Below are positions 42,056-53,770 of a stretch of 64,000 nt of DNA, piece by piece. The stretch comes from Chrysopilus asiliformis (lineage: Eukaryota > Arthropoda > Insecta > Diptera > Rhagionidae), in assembly GCA_964034945.1 (NCBI GenBank), contig OZ035960.1, positions 31,054,368-31,118,367 on the forward strand. The letters are read 5' to 3'. The notes under the pieces were generated by a model, which saw only the letters and a program-made list of their open reading frames with translations, had not been told where the DNA came from and did not search any database. Each line of letters starts with the position of its first letter. Positions within the stretch are counted from its first letter, which is position 1. A program made the translations under genes and the position numbers.

Positions 42056-42202
42056 GTATACCAGATGATAAGCTTTTTATATGGTGAAATCAAAGGGTAT
42101 AATAAATTTGCCTTACCGTTTGTAACGCCAAAATCCTGTCATCACACACAAAAATGAATTGCATCAGTGTGTTTAGAATGATAAAAAAATTTGAATTTTT
42201 CA

Positions 42203-42385
42203 TGTCCGTCTGTTCGTCAGTCCGTCAGTCTGTCCATCCGTCCGTCTGTCCGTCCGTCCGTCTGTCCGTGTGTCCGTCCGTCCCTCTGTCCGTCCGTCCG
42301 TCTGTCCGTCCGTCCGTCTGTCCGTGTGTCCGTCCGTCCCTCTGTCCGTCCGTCCGTCTGTCCGTCCGTCCGTCTGTCCGTCTGT
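42203..42385. repeat. GTCCGTCTGTCC array with a higher-order unit
   Basis: Four-bp-based GTCC/GTCT units. A segment of about 60 bp with GTGTGTCC and GTCCCTCTG variants is present twice (near 42263-42300 and 42322-42345), so the array has duplicated in blocks. Open frames across it on both strands are artefacts. Confidence 0.9.
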
Positions 42386-42564
42386 GGCGCGGATTGCAGG
42401 CGTACGGATTGAGCTAGAGACTTGAAATTTTACACAGATTCGTTTTTCGTAAAATGCAAGGCTAAGTTCGTTAATTAGCAAAAATGGATCCCCCATACGA
42501 ACGAAAAAGTTTTTTGCGAATATCTCAAAAATTGTGCATCTTATCAAAAAAGTGCAAGAACAAA

Positions 42565-43520
42565 GGCCCCTATTACACGGGGCAACTTTAAGCGGCGACT
42601 TTTCATAAGTATAGGCGCGAGAAGTGAGGGAAGCGGTGGCTAATGTCGCCAGTTCCGAAAGTAGTAACAACCCTAGTAGATCGTTCATGATGAACTCATC
42701 GATGAACTCATCATCGCGAAGTGATGATACTCATGATGAGTTTTGTTCTAGGCCTGGGAAATATACTCATCATTACTGCTCACTTATATACTCATTTGTA
42801 GCAATGAGTCTTTCGATGAGCTCTGCATGAGTCTCTCGATGAGTATCATGGCGCCGTATTGATGATGTATTGATGATGCTCATGGGTAAACTCATTGGTA
42901 GCCGAATTGGCTACCTGATCAGTAAGCGTATTGATGAACTCATGAATACCAGAATTGATGAACTCATGAATACCACAATTGATGAATTCATTATTTTGAT
43001 TAATTCACCAGAATTTAAACCTAAAATGGAAGAACTCAGGCATACTAAAATTGATGAACTCATATTATTTTAATAAAATAATCTGTCTTCAATTGCACTT
43101 TAACTTAGAATGAAAATAAATAATCGTTTTCAAGCATTTCAGTTCCAGAGTTAACGGTAATATCGAACGAATTCCGGAAACAAATGAAGTGGGCTACGAA
43201 TCGATGCCGAACGCATGGCCTCGTCGACATTACATGAACACTCATCGAAGGCTCATCAGAATATGCTCATCAGAAGTCAAATTCAAAGTGGTTAAAAGCA
43301 TTTACTTTAAACTTTTTTTTTAACAAATAATTCTGTATATACCCACACCAACTCATTTTCGCTAAACACAACTGAAAAACCATGTTATTGTGTGCGTTTT
43401 TCCTTTGATAGTGTAGAGTACTGATGAGCAAAATCTAGTAGGGTTGTATCCGCGTGTAGCACAAACGAGCAACTTTTTGTATCGTGTATCGGTTTAAAGT
43501 TGCCGTGTGTAACATAGGCC
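42565..43520. mobile_element. GGCC-ended transposon rich in ACTCAT motifs
   Basis: The left end GGCCCCTATTACACGGGGCA and the right complement GGCCTATGTTACACACGGCA share a terminal repeat with a 2-bp indel, continuing CAACTTTAA. It interrupts family P between AACAAA and AACATT; the intact family P copy at 16.39 kb gives the empty site, implying about a 3-bp duplication. The middle (42685-43275) has many ACTCAT/ATGAGT and GATGAACTCATGAATAC copies. No transposase is recognised. Confidence 0.72.
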
Positions 43521-43744
43521 AACATTTATTTAGGATATGATTCTACATAAAACTCCCATACATCAAAATCCGATTGGAATAAATTTTAAAAAACCTTTTT
43601 GGAAAGTTTGACTTCAAAGTGGAATTTTGATACAACTGTTCGCCATTCACTTAAACTTCGAACAATGCAATATCATCATACGGGTTTTCAATAATTGCCA
43701 GATTGGCAATTATAGCTTTCGTTATGTTTTTATTCTCAATCTGT

Positions 43745-46140
43745 CAAATTTCAGTGGTGGACAAATTCTGGTAAGACAGTTCAGTGAATAAAGTTTTTTT
43801 TTTAATTTCGAATAATTTTTTAATGTGTCATTTGCATACAAGAAAAAAAAAATAATTCCACAATTTAAATGCTTCGCATTTGCATCATTATATTTTGTTC
43901 CATTTGAAACCTCTAAATTAATTGGAATTTTGAAATAATTTCCAATTTGGCCAGACAGAGTGGTATTCCAGCGATTTGATTCACAAACAGATCATTAAAC
44001 ACTTTGAAAGGCCGTTTGTTTAAAATGGTTAATTTTTCGCTAGTTCACGAAACAACATTTGAAATGCCTAAATGAAAATGTCCATCAAATAAAAGCAAAA
44101 ATAATTATCATCATTGCCATTAACCGACACCATTATCCTGCCAAGTTTCACCGTCTTGTCGTCCTTGCCTGTTCAATATAGCAGTCACTCTTGAATTGAA
44201 GTCACATTTGCTGATTTCGCTAACAAAATAATAGCGTAACGAACCAAATCGACAAAAATCAATAACGAGGATATTTTAGGTGAATGACGGTTTTTGGGTT
44301 CCCCCTCTCTTGCCTGACCAAATCGAAAAACACGGTTCGAAACGTACCAGAACTTAAGTAGAAAATCGTATAGCCGATTTTTACGCAAAAGGGATTCCGG
44401 TGCCAGCATTGAATTGGGAATTTCTATACGGCTCAAGGACCTTTCGACATTTTTGTTCGTACTGTAACAATTTGATTAAATTGTCAGTCGTCAATTAAGC
44501 CACCCGCAATCAAAATGTGAAAGCCTGTTCTGAAGGAAAATTCTACCAAACAGTTTCAACACCGTCGTAGAACTTTTTCTGCGTAAAAGTGGCTAACTTT
44601 TCAACTTTTCCAGAAGAATTTTGTCCTGGTAATTTTGTTTCTGGCCAAGTATTCTTTGAGTAGACACAGATTTTTCCATATATGCATAAAACGAGTTTTG
44701 TAGATATTTGCGGTTCTGTCCTTTTTGAGTTACAAATTCGATTTTCACAAAATGCATGAAATCTTTTTCTAGCGTATCTTGTCGGAACGTTTTTTCCCCA
44801 TCATTCAATCTTTATTTACAGTGAGTTTTTCGAAATGTCAACAAAGTTTAGAGTGGGTCTGAATCTGAAATATCATGTATGCATTTACAGCGCACACCTG
44901 TCGAATTAGAACCAGCATAGCGAAGACGGGGACAACGAGGATGTTTTATCCTTTTCAGCTTTAATGGATTCAGTATACGTTATCTCTCTGCCAACAACCA
45001 AAACACATTAAAATGTTTGCCTGAATCGCTATTCCTAGAAACGAAAATGGCTCTAGCATCCTTGCTCTTTGGTGAAGTGTCTATCTGCACGCCATCCAGT
45101 TTAAAATCATTCAGCATAGTTTGCTCAAAGTGGCCTGGTATCCTTGAGTTTTTGTCAGAGTATTGTGGTGGGCTTTGACGAGGACTTCAGGATCACTTCA
45201 ACCAAAATTTCACTTTTAAAAGCCGGTCGAGAAATTCTAAAAAATGTGGCGATGGAGATTTTTTTTTCTATATGTCGCTAAAGTCGTAGCAAAGTGGTAA
45301 AAAAGTAAGCATCATGAAAAAACCCTTATTTTTCGTAAGTATTTATTTTTGTTGTGCATTTAATGTCCTAGGATTTTTGAATGTAGGAATAATTTTAATT
45401 CGCACGGTATTACGGCTAAGTTGGATTTAAAAAGGGTTAAATTTAGAAAGTTGGTCAATATTAATGAAATTTTAAATTTTCACCTTAACTGCTGTGACTT
45501 GTCGAAAAAATTAGGGCTAAATTTTATTGGAATTAAAAAGAATAACAGGCAATTTGACTTTTTTAGTTAAGCCTGATTGAAAGTTCGTTTTTGAGAGTGC
45601 CAAATCTCTGATATTTTGGGAAGAATTTTTGGTGTAGGTACTGGAGGTTTCTGCCAGTAGGGACAGAAAAATTCTAAATTCAATTGAATGATAGACAACT
45701 GGATTTACCGCTTAGAAAAAGGTTTGGGGAAAAAAGCTTGAAAATAGTTTTTCCTGGAATGAAATTTTCCGACATATTTTTTTCTCAGATTGCCAAGGAA
45801 ATTTTATTCCACTTTGATACTAAGATTTTGTATCTGCGAAAAACCGTTCACGAAGTACAAATTTTTGAAAACATGAAGATAAAGATTTTTTTGTGGACTT
45901 AAGAAACCCTTAGACCGAATTTCAGAAAATTGGTAGATAACAAAAAAACCGTCTTTCAGATAAGTTATAGATAACTAAATTTGATATCTAACAAAACAAA
46001 TTTCATGAAAATCGACGAAGTAAGTGAAGGGTTTTTTTATGAAATTATCCCCAATTCAATATATCGGGTGTTTCTACAAGGACATAACAATTTTGTATTT
46101 AAATAAAACACAGAATAATTGAGATATCGGGCTGAAATTT
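43745..46140. other. No supported gene
   Basis: AT-rich DNA with open frames below 90 codons lacking domains. No terminal repeats or RNA genes were identified. Confidence 0.45.
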
Positions 46141-46146
46141 ATTCCA

Positions 46147-46425
46147 GGTGTAGTGGACATGTTACATTTAAGTATGAAATTCGATGTCGTTCATATGGCC
46201 ACCGCGAGCACGTTTGCACTGATTGATTCTTTGGAGCCAATTTTCCACCACTCTTCCACACATATCGGCCGGAATGTTGGCAATTGTTCCTGGGCTCCTC
46301 GAACGTTGTTGGGTTGTTGGCATAAACCAACGACTTAACATACCCCCATAAAAAGAAATCTAACGGCGTTAAATCGCATGAGCGAGGTGGTCATTCGACC
46401 GGACCATTTCTCGAGATTACACGTT
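46147..46425 (-). pseudogene. Tc1/mariner-superfamily transposase remnant
   Basis: On the minus strand, in two or more frames, one reads ISRNGPVE, then PRSCDLTPLDFFLWGYVKS, and further on ANIPADMCGRVVENW and ARGGHMNDIEFHT. This is the C-terminal end of the DDE transposase type found in many insect copies with the SCDLTPLDFFLWG motif, whose first Asp is the third catalytic residue. Stops and frameshifts interrupt it and the N-terminal two thirds are missing. It is a dead fragment. Confidence 0.85.
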
Positions 46426-46506
46426 TTAGCATTGCAAGATCATAAAAAAAAGTTTTAGGGTGCGTTTTTATTAAAATACAAAATTGTATTTTAATAAAAA
46501 CACTAA

Positions 46507-46950
46507 CACCGCGTCTTGACCTGGGATTTTTCATCGCAGAGATTTTTGATTGACCAATCAGAGCTCGAGTTGACGGAGGGGAAAAATCCCAGAGAGAAAT
46601 TTCTTGAAATCTTGCAATAGCAAAATTTCTTGGAATTTCACAATTCAAGATGGCGGAATCCAATTTCTCCCGACAAGTAATTGCAAAAATAACTAATTTT
46701 TACAAAATACGATACAAAAAGCTTTGGAAGAGAATATATAACATTAAGGGGTTTTTCTTTTCGTCTGTTCTTCTGTTTCAACCTTTTCAATTTCACGTAT
46801 TGCATTAATTGCGGGAGCGGCAACTATGTGTTTTCTTTTCATCGGCATTTTCAGTACTAAATTTCAAGAGATTTTCGGCCCAGCTGTCAAAAAAATCTCA
46901 TTGCGGTGAGATATTTCTTCGGATGAAAAATTGTTAATCAAGACGTGGTG
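46507..46950. mobile_element. MITE with TAA flanks and CACCRCGTCTTGA ends
   Basis: The left end CACCGCGTCTTGA and the right complement CACCACGTCTTGA face each other, with ATTTTTCATC shared further in. TAA lies at 46504-46506 and 46951-46953. The 444-bp interior is non-coding. The 3-bp TAA duplication again points to Harbinger. Confidence 0.78.
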
Positions 46951-47130
46951 TAAGGTAACAACAGAATTTTATAGAAAGACAATCTGTATGTATTTGGACG
47001 AAAACTAAGAAAAAGGGTTAATTAAATGTGTTAAAAAAATTAAAACTAAGTGTGATGCAAAAATAGTCCCAAGCGAAAATGAAGATAAAAGCGCCGCAGG
47101 CGAAATTGTTTGACATACATACACTCTCGA

Positions 47131-47397
47131 AAAAAAAATAAAAAAAAAATTTTAAAAAAAGCTTTTATTAAAAAAAATGCACTAAAAAGAAAAAAATAAT
47201 TTTCTGGACGCTGTGTATCACAAATATAAAAGCTTTTAAAAAGCGAGATAAATGTTTATTTTATTGTTTTATGCTTTATCTCGCTTTTTAAAAGCTTTTA
47301 TATTTGTGATACACAGCGTCCAGAAAATTATTTTTTTCTTTTTAGTGCATTTTTTTTAATAAAAGCTTTTTTTAAAATTTTTTTTTTATTTTTTTTT
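47131..47397. repeat. Near-perfect foldback, arms about 122 bp
   Basis: The left arm (to 47252) and right arm (from 47275) are almost exact complements, including GACGCTGTGTATCACAAATA and AAAAGCGAGATAAA. The loop is 22 bases (47253-47274). The perfection over this length means recent origin or gene conversion between arms. Transcribed RNA would form a long hairpin. Confidence 0.95.
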
Positions 47398-47439
47398 ATT
47401 TTGTTCTTTTTAGTCTTCGAATATATAGCTTTACATTTG

Positions 47440-47822
47440 AGATGTCCTTACAGGCTTTTTAACTTGAGAATCGTATTCAGCGAACCCCAAAACCCGCAGA
47501 ATATATTTTTTCCCGGAACAATTGAGAAAAAGGATAATCACGTTATCCTTACAGGGCATTCCGTTATCCTTACAGACTTTTTAATGACAGATTCGGATTC
47601 AGCGACCCCAAAAACCCCCAGGATAGATTTTTTTCCGGAAAATTTGGAGAAAAGGATAATCACGTTATCCTTACAGGACCTTCCGTTATCCTTACTGACT
47701 TTTTAATGACAGATTCGGATTCAGCGACCCCAAAAACCCCCAGGATAGATTTTTTTCCGAAAAATTTGGAGAAAAGGATAATCACGTTATCCTTACAGGA
47801 CCTTCCGTTATCCTTACAAGGA
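47440..47822 (-). repeat. 122-bp tandem repeat, three units
   Basis: ATTCAGCGA occurs at 47474, 47597 and 47719, giving periods of 123 and 122 bp. Units two and three are nearly identical and unit one is diverged. Each has GGATAATCACGTTATCC (an inverted motif) and CTTCCGTTATCCTTAC. The complement GGTCGCTGAATCCGAATCTG links it to the decayed units at 2.85-3.05 kb. An open frame spans it only because of the repeat. Confidence 0.93.
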
Positions 47823-48235
47823 CGAAGTAGTGAAAATATTGTATTGTCATCGGACTTATATAAGTGTGCAAAATTTCAAGTCAATCGGACAAGTGGAAGT
47901 GGGTCAAAATTGGGTTGCAAGATTTGATCTGACAGACAAACAGACAAACACGAAGGCAAGCTAAATAAAAGCTTTTAAAAAATGGAGTCGATTACGCACT
48001 GAAAGGGAATTTGAGGGAGTCCATCACCTATTGGAGAAAATCGAGCACCGGGCTAGGGAGTTCACAACAATTCCTTATGGGTGTTAATTTTTAACAATTT
48101 TTCGGTGTTAAACCAACTTATTAGATGGCCCAAAAAAAACCTCGCAAATTCTCTTTTTTTGCAAGCATTTGAGATGTTTTGAGTTTTTTTTCGTGTTTCC
48201 AAAGTTAATATTGACTTGTTAAAAACTTTTCTTGC

Positions 48236-48330
48236 ATGTCTCTGCCGGGACTCGAACACGGGACCTCTCGAATTGTAAACCATTTGCCTTCCCAATAGGC
48301 TGTTTGAGCCAATTGGCAAGCCTCTTCTAA
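48236..48330 (-). ncRNA. tRNA-like sequence, probable SINE head
   Basis: On the minus strand GAGGCTTGCCAATTGGCTCA could hold a degenerate A box and GTGTTCGAGTCCCGGCAGAG holds a clear B box (GTTCGAGTCC), about 50 nt apart as in RNA polymerase III promoters. It does not fold into a convincing functional tRNA by eye and no CCA-end acceptor pairing is evident. A tRNA-derived SINE is the likeliest reading. Confidence 0.5.
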
Positions 48331-48549
48331 ACGTGAACGCCCTTTACAATTAAATAACTCCTAAAAGGAGTTGTAGTGAATTTTTGACTCCTTTTCGGAG
48401 TTCATTTAAAATTTAGGTCAAAACGGTGTTAAATTGAATATTTAGCTCCGTAAAATAAAAATTTAAAAATAACTCCGCGCTACGGTGTTAAACTTTTAGC
48501 TATGTTTTCAGGCGGAGTTAATTCGTCCCCGGATTTTTTCGAGAGTGTA

Positions 48550-50735
48550 CGCGGATTGTGGAAAATCGTTAGTATAACATTTAATTGAAAAAACCGGCAC
48601 CAAAGTTTTTTCCCGACAACATGCCTGATTCCATGCCTGTCCCGACCAAACCGGGACCCTACCTGTAAGAGAAATTTCAGGCGAATAGGAGAACAATCGG
48701 CCCAATTTGTACGGTGAAAAAAATAATGTCGTATGTCTACGTTTTTGTTAATATTTTACGAATTCGATGCCTCCAACATTTTTATTCACTGTTAAATTAT
48801 TTTGTCTAAAAGCTTACGTTTAACCAATTTTAATGTCACAATAAAAATCTCATTTCCTTATCCATAATAATTGAATCAAATTTGATAGCATGGTTTTATA
48901 GTGTGAAATTTTACATTGATTTTTTTGGGAGACCATCTCAGGCCAGAAAACCACAGATATGTGATGAAAACACACCACATAAAGGGCAAATGATAGATAC
49001 AACAATGACGGTCCAGACAAATGGTGAATTCCTTACATCAGTTTGTAGAAACTATCATGCGGGTTAATTTACATGTACATCTGATGGGAAAATGTAACAA
49101 AAACACTTCGATCTCATAGTTTTTATTTCATAAATCATATGATGGTTAAGTTAAATAAGATAAAATTGAGAAAATGAAAAATTATCATTTTTTGTAACTG
49201 TAATAAATGGCGATAGAATTTATTAAACGTGAAATGAGCTACAGTGTAAAAAAATGGTATTTATTTGTCAGCCTGAATAGGAATTGTGAAATGTTTATAA
49301 AAATAGCCACGTATACAAAAATGTACCCACATTAAAATGATTTTCATTTCATACATTTCCATACTCACTATAATTTATTACATACTGTGTTAGCGCAGAA
49401 ACAAAATTAAGGGTTGAAAATCGAAAATGATTTCCGGATATCGAAGAAAAGGATTAGTAATCTGATACCCATGTCAATGGTGGGATTGTTCGATCGATTA
49501 CACGTTTTATTATGGGTTTTTCTATCAAGACCAAAAAAACGAACGAAATAAAACCAAAGTAGGGCGAAAAACAGAAGGAATTCAAACAACAATGACTTCG
49601 GTTTATCCCCTTGACCTGGGAAAAATATGATAATATTCCAGTTTGGTGTAATATAATATCACCGAGCAAAAAAAAAATCATTTTCCTTAACTTAATTTCA
49701 TTTCGTCCTGCTAATGCTCCGCCCCGTCAATTGTTGTGATCGTCTCTAAGGAGCTGTTGAAAGAAAACGCATTAAATTCGATTAATCATCGAATTTTATT
49801 AATTGATCGCTATCACTCATAATTGAAGATATATCAATCAAATGAAAAGAAAAAAATGAAGAAAAAGAAATAAAGTGGGTGAAAGGAAAATGTGGAAATT
49901 TATCGGATAGAAATTTGGAAAATAACAAAAAGAAGATTATAACAATAAAAATAATAATAATGAAATGAGTAGAGAAGACAGCCTATCATTAGTCAAAGCG
50001 AAGTGGCGGAAAATGTCTCAATTTTCCAACCAATCATAACTTAATAAATTAACGAAAATTTGATATCTATGATTATGAGCCGAAAAATACAATATTAGTG
50101 ATAATAAATTAATTTCGTGTATAAATACGTTATGTAATGAAATATTTAGTATGTTGAATACTCGTATGATCGCTACTCAAATTATGGAGCAAGAATATCA
50201 CGATTTATTGACAGATAAATATTTGTGAGTTTTTCCCAGTTTTAATGAAATTTCTGAAAAGTGAATTTTCGGATAAAATCCACAGGGCAAAAAGGAGAGC
50301 TTAAAGTAAAAATTTAACTTATAAACAAGTAAATTTTGCAACCACATATGAGTGCCAAGAGTCAGTAGTGGCAAAATATCGCTGCTAAGTTGACAGGCAT
50401 TGCTGAAGTAGAACTTATTTATACCGGCGCCATATTGAAAAAAACTGCCATCTTAGCACCGGTCTAAACGCGCCCATTCAATGATTATTTGCTCAAATGC
50501 TGTAAGGAACCTTCAGGTGTCAACTTATGTGCATAAAAGTAGGAGCTACTCTATTTCAGGGCATCCTATAGTACTGTTGCCGCATTTAATTTAAGGTTTT
50601 TATCATAATTAGCGATTCGGATCAGGAAAATTTTCGCCTGCTGCGCGAATCGTTCACTAGGGATCTCCTATAAATTCATCAGCGTAGTTTTCAAACATGA
50701 TCTTACATTTCTTAATAAGTATTTTACACTCTATA
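48550..50735. other. No supported gene
   Basis: AT-rich DNA, with A-rich stretches at 49840-49960. Small open frames lack recognisable domains. No transposon ends were seen. Confidence 0.45.
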
Positions 50736-50737
50736 TG

Positions 50738-51530
50738 ATATACATATAGGAGTATATTAGAATACGTTTGTGACGCATCGAACCAATATTCGGATACAAA
50801 AATCAAGTACATCAGGGTGTTAGGGATGACAAAAGATTTTGATTTCCGCATGTCCGTCCATTTTTCTATTCGTTTGCCCATCTGTCCGTGAACACCATAA
50901 CTTTCGAAAGTATTGAGCCAGAGACTTGAAATATTGTATAGTTACGTTTCTCGTAAATTAGTTCTTGAACGGGCAAAATTAGACCATTCCTTCCACCTGC
51001 CCCATACAAACGAAACAGTTTTTCTCGAAAACGGTGAATCATATTGAAAAATCGATACAGGTAAAAGAAGTAGAATAGAATTTTACATAGCTCATCCGTA
51101 CATCAAAATCCAATAGGGACACTGCTTCCCCCTCTCCCATACAAATGGAATACTTTTTTCCTGTTTTCTCGAAAACTGCATCATATCGAAAAATTTATGC
51201 AGATGAAATGTATTTAGAATATAATTTAACACAACTTATACATACATCAAAAACCAATCGGACCACTGCTTCCCCTCTCCCCCATACAAATGGAATACTT
51301 TTTTCCTGTTTTCTCGAAAACTTTGCATCGTATCCAAAAACTTATAAATATGAAGTGTGTTTAGAATATGATTTTACATAACTTATCCAAACATAAAAAT
51401 CCAGTTGGACCACTCCTTCCCCTCTCCCCCATACAAGTTGAATACGTTTTTTTTTCTTTTCTCGAAAACGGTGAGTCGTATTGAAAAATTTATATACGTA
51501 ACCGTTCCATACATCAAAATCCAATCTTTA
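50738..51530 (+). repeat. Family P copy 4 with ~130-bp internal units
   Basis: After ACGTTTGTGACGCATCGAAC come four related units carrying CCCCTCTCCCATACAA, TTTTCTCGAAAAC and AAATnnATnnAGATGAA, at about 50990, 51125, 51280 and 51415. Two units are close to identical (51140-51190 and 51295-51330). Unlike copies 1 and 3 it has no CTGTCYG array. Open frames in it follow the repeat. Confidence 0.7.
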
Positions 51531-51546
51531 CCATGGATTGTTTTAA

Positions 51547-51803
51547 CACGTTGGCTACCATGGGAGTCACCGGTGTACACACACTGTTGTCATTACCGTC
51601 AGTTTCTCAAGTTCCATGGTTGAGTGCAGTCGCTCGTGGGGTACAAAGGGGTTTTTTTGTCCGTTATATTTTATTCGATTCGTTCGTTTTTGTCTGTATT
51701 GATTTTGTGTTCACTGGTGACTCACAAAGTACAGAAATGATTTTTGCGTTTTTTCCCAGTATATACTAGCGGAGTAAGCGTTTTTTGGCTGGTAGCCAAC
51801 GTG
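51547..51803. mobile_element. piggyBac-like MITE, CACGTTGGCTACCA family, copy 1
   Basis: It is bounded by TTAA at 51543-51546 and 51804-51807, with exact inverted ends CACGTTGGCTACCA. The 257-bp interior includes CACCGGTG palindromes and CAGTATATACTAGCGGAGTA. A second copy lies inverted at 62778. TTAA duplication is diagnostic of piggyBac-type transposition. Confidence 0.9.
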
Positions 51804-51809
51804 TTAAAT

Positions 51810-53765
51810 AAACATTTTGTTTTTTTTGACGATTGGCCGTGGCAATTGTAGCTTCTCTTATGTTTGAGATACAGTTTATGCAAACATACAAAAATATAAG
51901 GGGTACGCGAGAGAAACTAGCTTGCTAAGGTATACGTCAGCGAAAAGGGTTGGAAAAAAGTTGTTTACAGGAAAGTAAATTTTTTTTTCGAACTATCCGT
52001 TGTATTAAATATTTAGATCTGAAAACCCTGAATGAATAGCCCTTAATTTCCCTAAACATTCAGAAGCAGATGTCACTATAAATGATAACATTCACCATTA
52101 GATTAAATCTTCACAATTTCATTGCATTTAAATACTCCGTTTAAAGTGAATAGAACTTAATGATATTTAATTTACTTACAATAAATACCGATAGTGCCAA
52201 ATACTAATGTATATTTATATTTATATATATATGTGTATAATAGTTTAAAATTAATGAAGTGCATTATCCATTCCATCTACTTGTCTTACATCATAAATGT
52301 CAAATTGTCATCTTATAATTGCTCTACTATTGTTCAATTTCAGTCTTAATAAGGAACAGCAACTTTATGATTGACGTTAAAGAAATTAATTTGAACTGAG
52401 AATAATATTTCGTTTAGTTGTATTAACGACGTTCTAGTACTACTATGAAGAATATGATAAGATTTTATTATTTATTAGCACTATTTAAATTTTAAAGGTA
52501 TTCTCATTTGATGTACTTAAGAAAATGTTAAATTTGAAACTTTGCAATAACTTTTTGTTAAAAGATTTTTTTTTATTTTCCATAAATATTTAAAAAAAAT
52601 TTTAGGTTAAAAGGTTTCTAGTTCAAAAAACTTATTTAATACAATTTCATAAATCTTGGAATTTGAAAGCACATTTTCATGCTATCGTTTTAAAAACTGT
52701 AATATTAAACAATTTCTAACATAAATAACATAAATGCTACCTTTTTAAAATAAATTAAATTTTGGAAAGTAGGAAAATTTGTACTTTGATTATTTTTCTT
52801 AAAGGATTGTTTTTTAACGTTATTTATTCAGCAAAAGTTTCAAAAGTAAAATAAATTTATTTAAGGCAAACTGTGTGCTTGCCATTTTCTCACTTTTTGG
52901 AGTTTTTGAAATATGTGTGTGAAAATCACACCCCCGGATATACCAGAGTTTTGAGCATCTCAGGCTTCTCAATGGCTATGAAGGCAAAGTGCTCAAGTAA
53001 ATTTTTTTGTTAAAGTGAGAAAAGGAACATTTCAAAAGTTTATTTTTTTACTTATTTTCTCGTTTTTATTTTTTCGCTTTTTTTATTTAAGCATATACTA
53101 AACATGAATATCGGAATTTTGTTTCCATGCGAACAAACTTTTCACTTTAAGACGATTTTCTTGTTTTGAATATTTAGGCCGCCATAGCTTGAGTTGATGT
53201 TGATTTTGATGGCAAACGATAATACTCTGATTTCTGTCTCCTCAAACTTTTATAGTATTCTTGCTATACATGAGTATGGATGCTAGAAAGCGATATTTAT
53301 CGCTAAAAAAAAGTTTTTATTTCTGGGAAATGTCCTATTTTGTTAAATAATGAAATATTTTTTGGTTGGTGAGAATTTATTCAATTTCCATGTTTCAATA
53401 GGACAATTTTCACATCTCTAAAAAGTTTAATCAAGTTCAAAGTATTGGAATGAATTTTCCGATGTGTATATAATAAAGTTATTAATATTATTTTTATTTT
53501 TGTTAAAAGTTGCCAGTTTGTCGTTCAATTTCCATTGTTGAAAAGGGATTTAGATTGATTTTCTTTGAAATTTAGAAGATAAATTGAAAAATCGTGAGAA
53601 GTTTTCTTGAAAATTCAATTTGATTTGAAATCCACACAGAGTTGCCATGCTAGAATAAACTGTAATGTTGAAAGTTGTTTTTTTTTCTAGTTTTATTTAA
53701 ATGTTGAAATTGAAATCTGGGTTCAGTACTTGTAAACGTTAAAGCGATTTTCGAATTTTGTTTAA
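51810..53765. other. Very AT-rich non-coding stretch
   Basis: No gene, RNA gene or transposon end was recognised. A TA-rich run (TATATTTATATATATATG) lies at about 52209-52235. Confidence 0.5.
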
Positions 53766-53770
53766 GTACC

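Larger units (their letters stand above)
42058..43740 (+). repeat. Dispersed repeat family P, copy 3 (interrupted)
   Basis: Forward copy made of 42058-42564 and 43521-43740, matching 16230-16755 in inverse. It begins with a palindrome (TATACC...GGGTATA), then TTTGCCTTACCGTTTGTAAC, a GTCCGTCTGTCC array, GATTGAGCTAGAGACTTGAA, and after the interruption AGGATATGATTCTACATAAA and AATCCGATTGGAATAAAT. The interruption is the element at 42565-43520. Confidence 0.78.
47122..48547. mobile_element. Composite element with CACTCTCGAAAAA ends
   Basis: CACTCTCGAAAAAA at 47122 faces TTTTTTCGAGAGTG ending at 48547. TA lies on both outer sides, which would fit Tc1/mariner-type duplication. Inside are a 270-bp foldback, a 122-bp tandem array, a tRNA-like SINE and a zone of GGAGTT/AACTCC motifs (48355-48525). 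The ends are short and the interior is mixed, so this may be several elements rather than one. Confidence 0.5.

Noticed and set aside
42154..42688. Open frames across the GTCCGTCTG array
   Set aside because: Tandem-repeat artefact, open on both strands.
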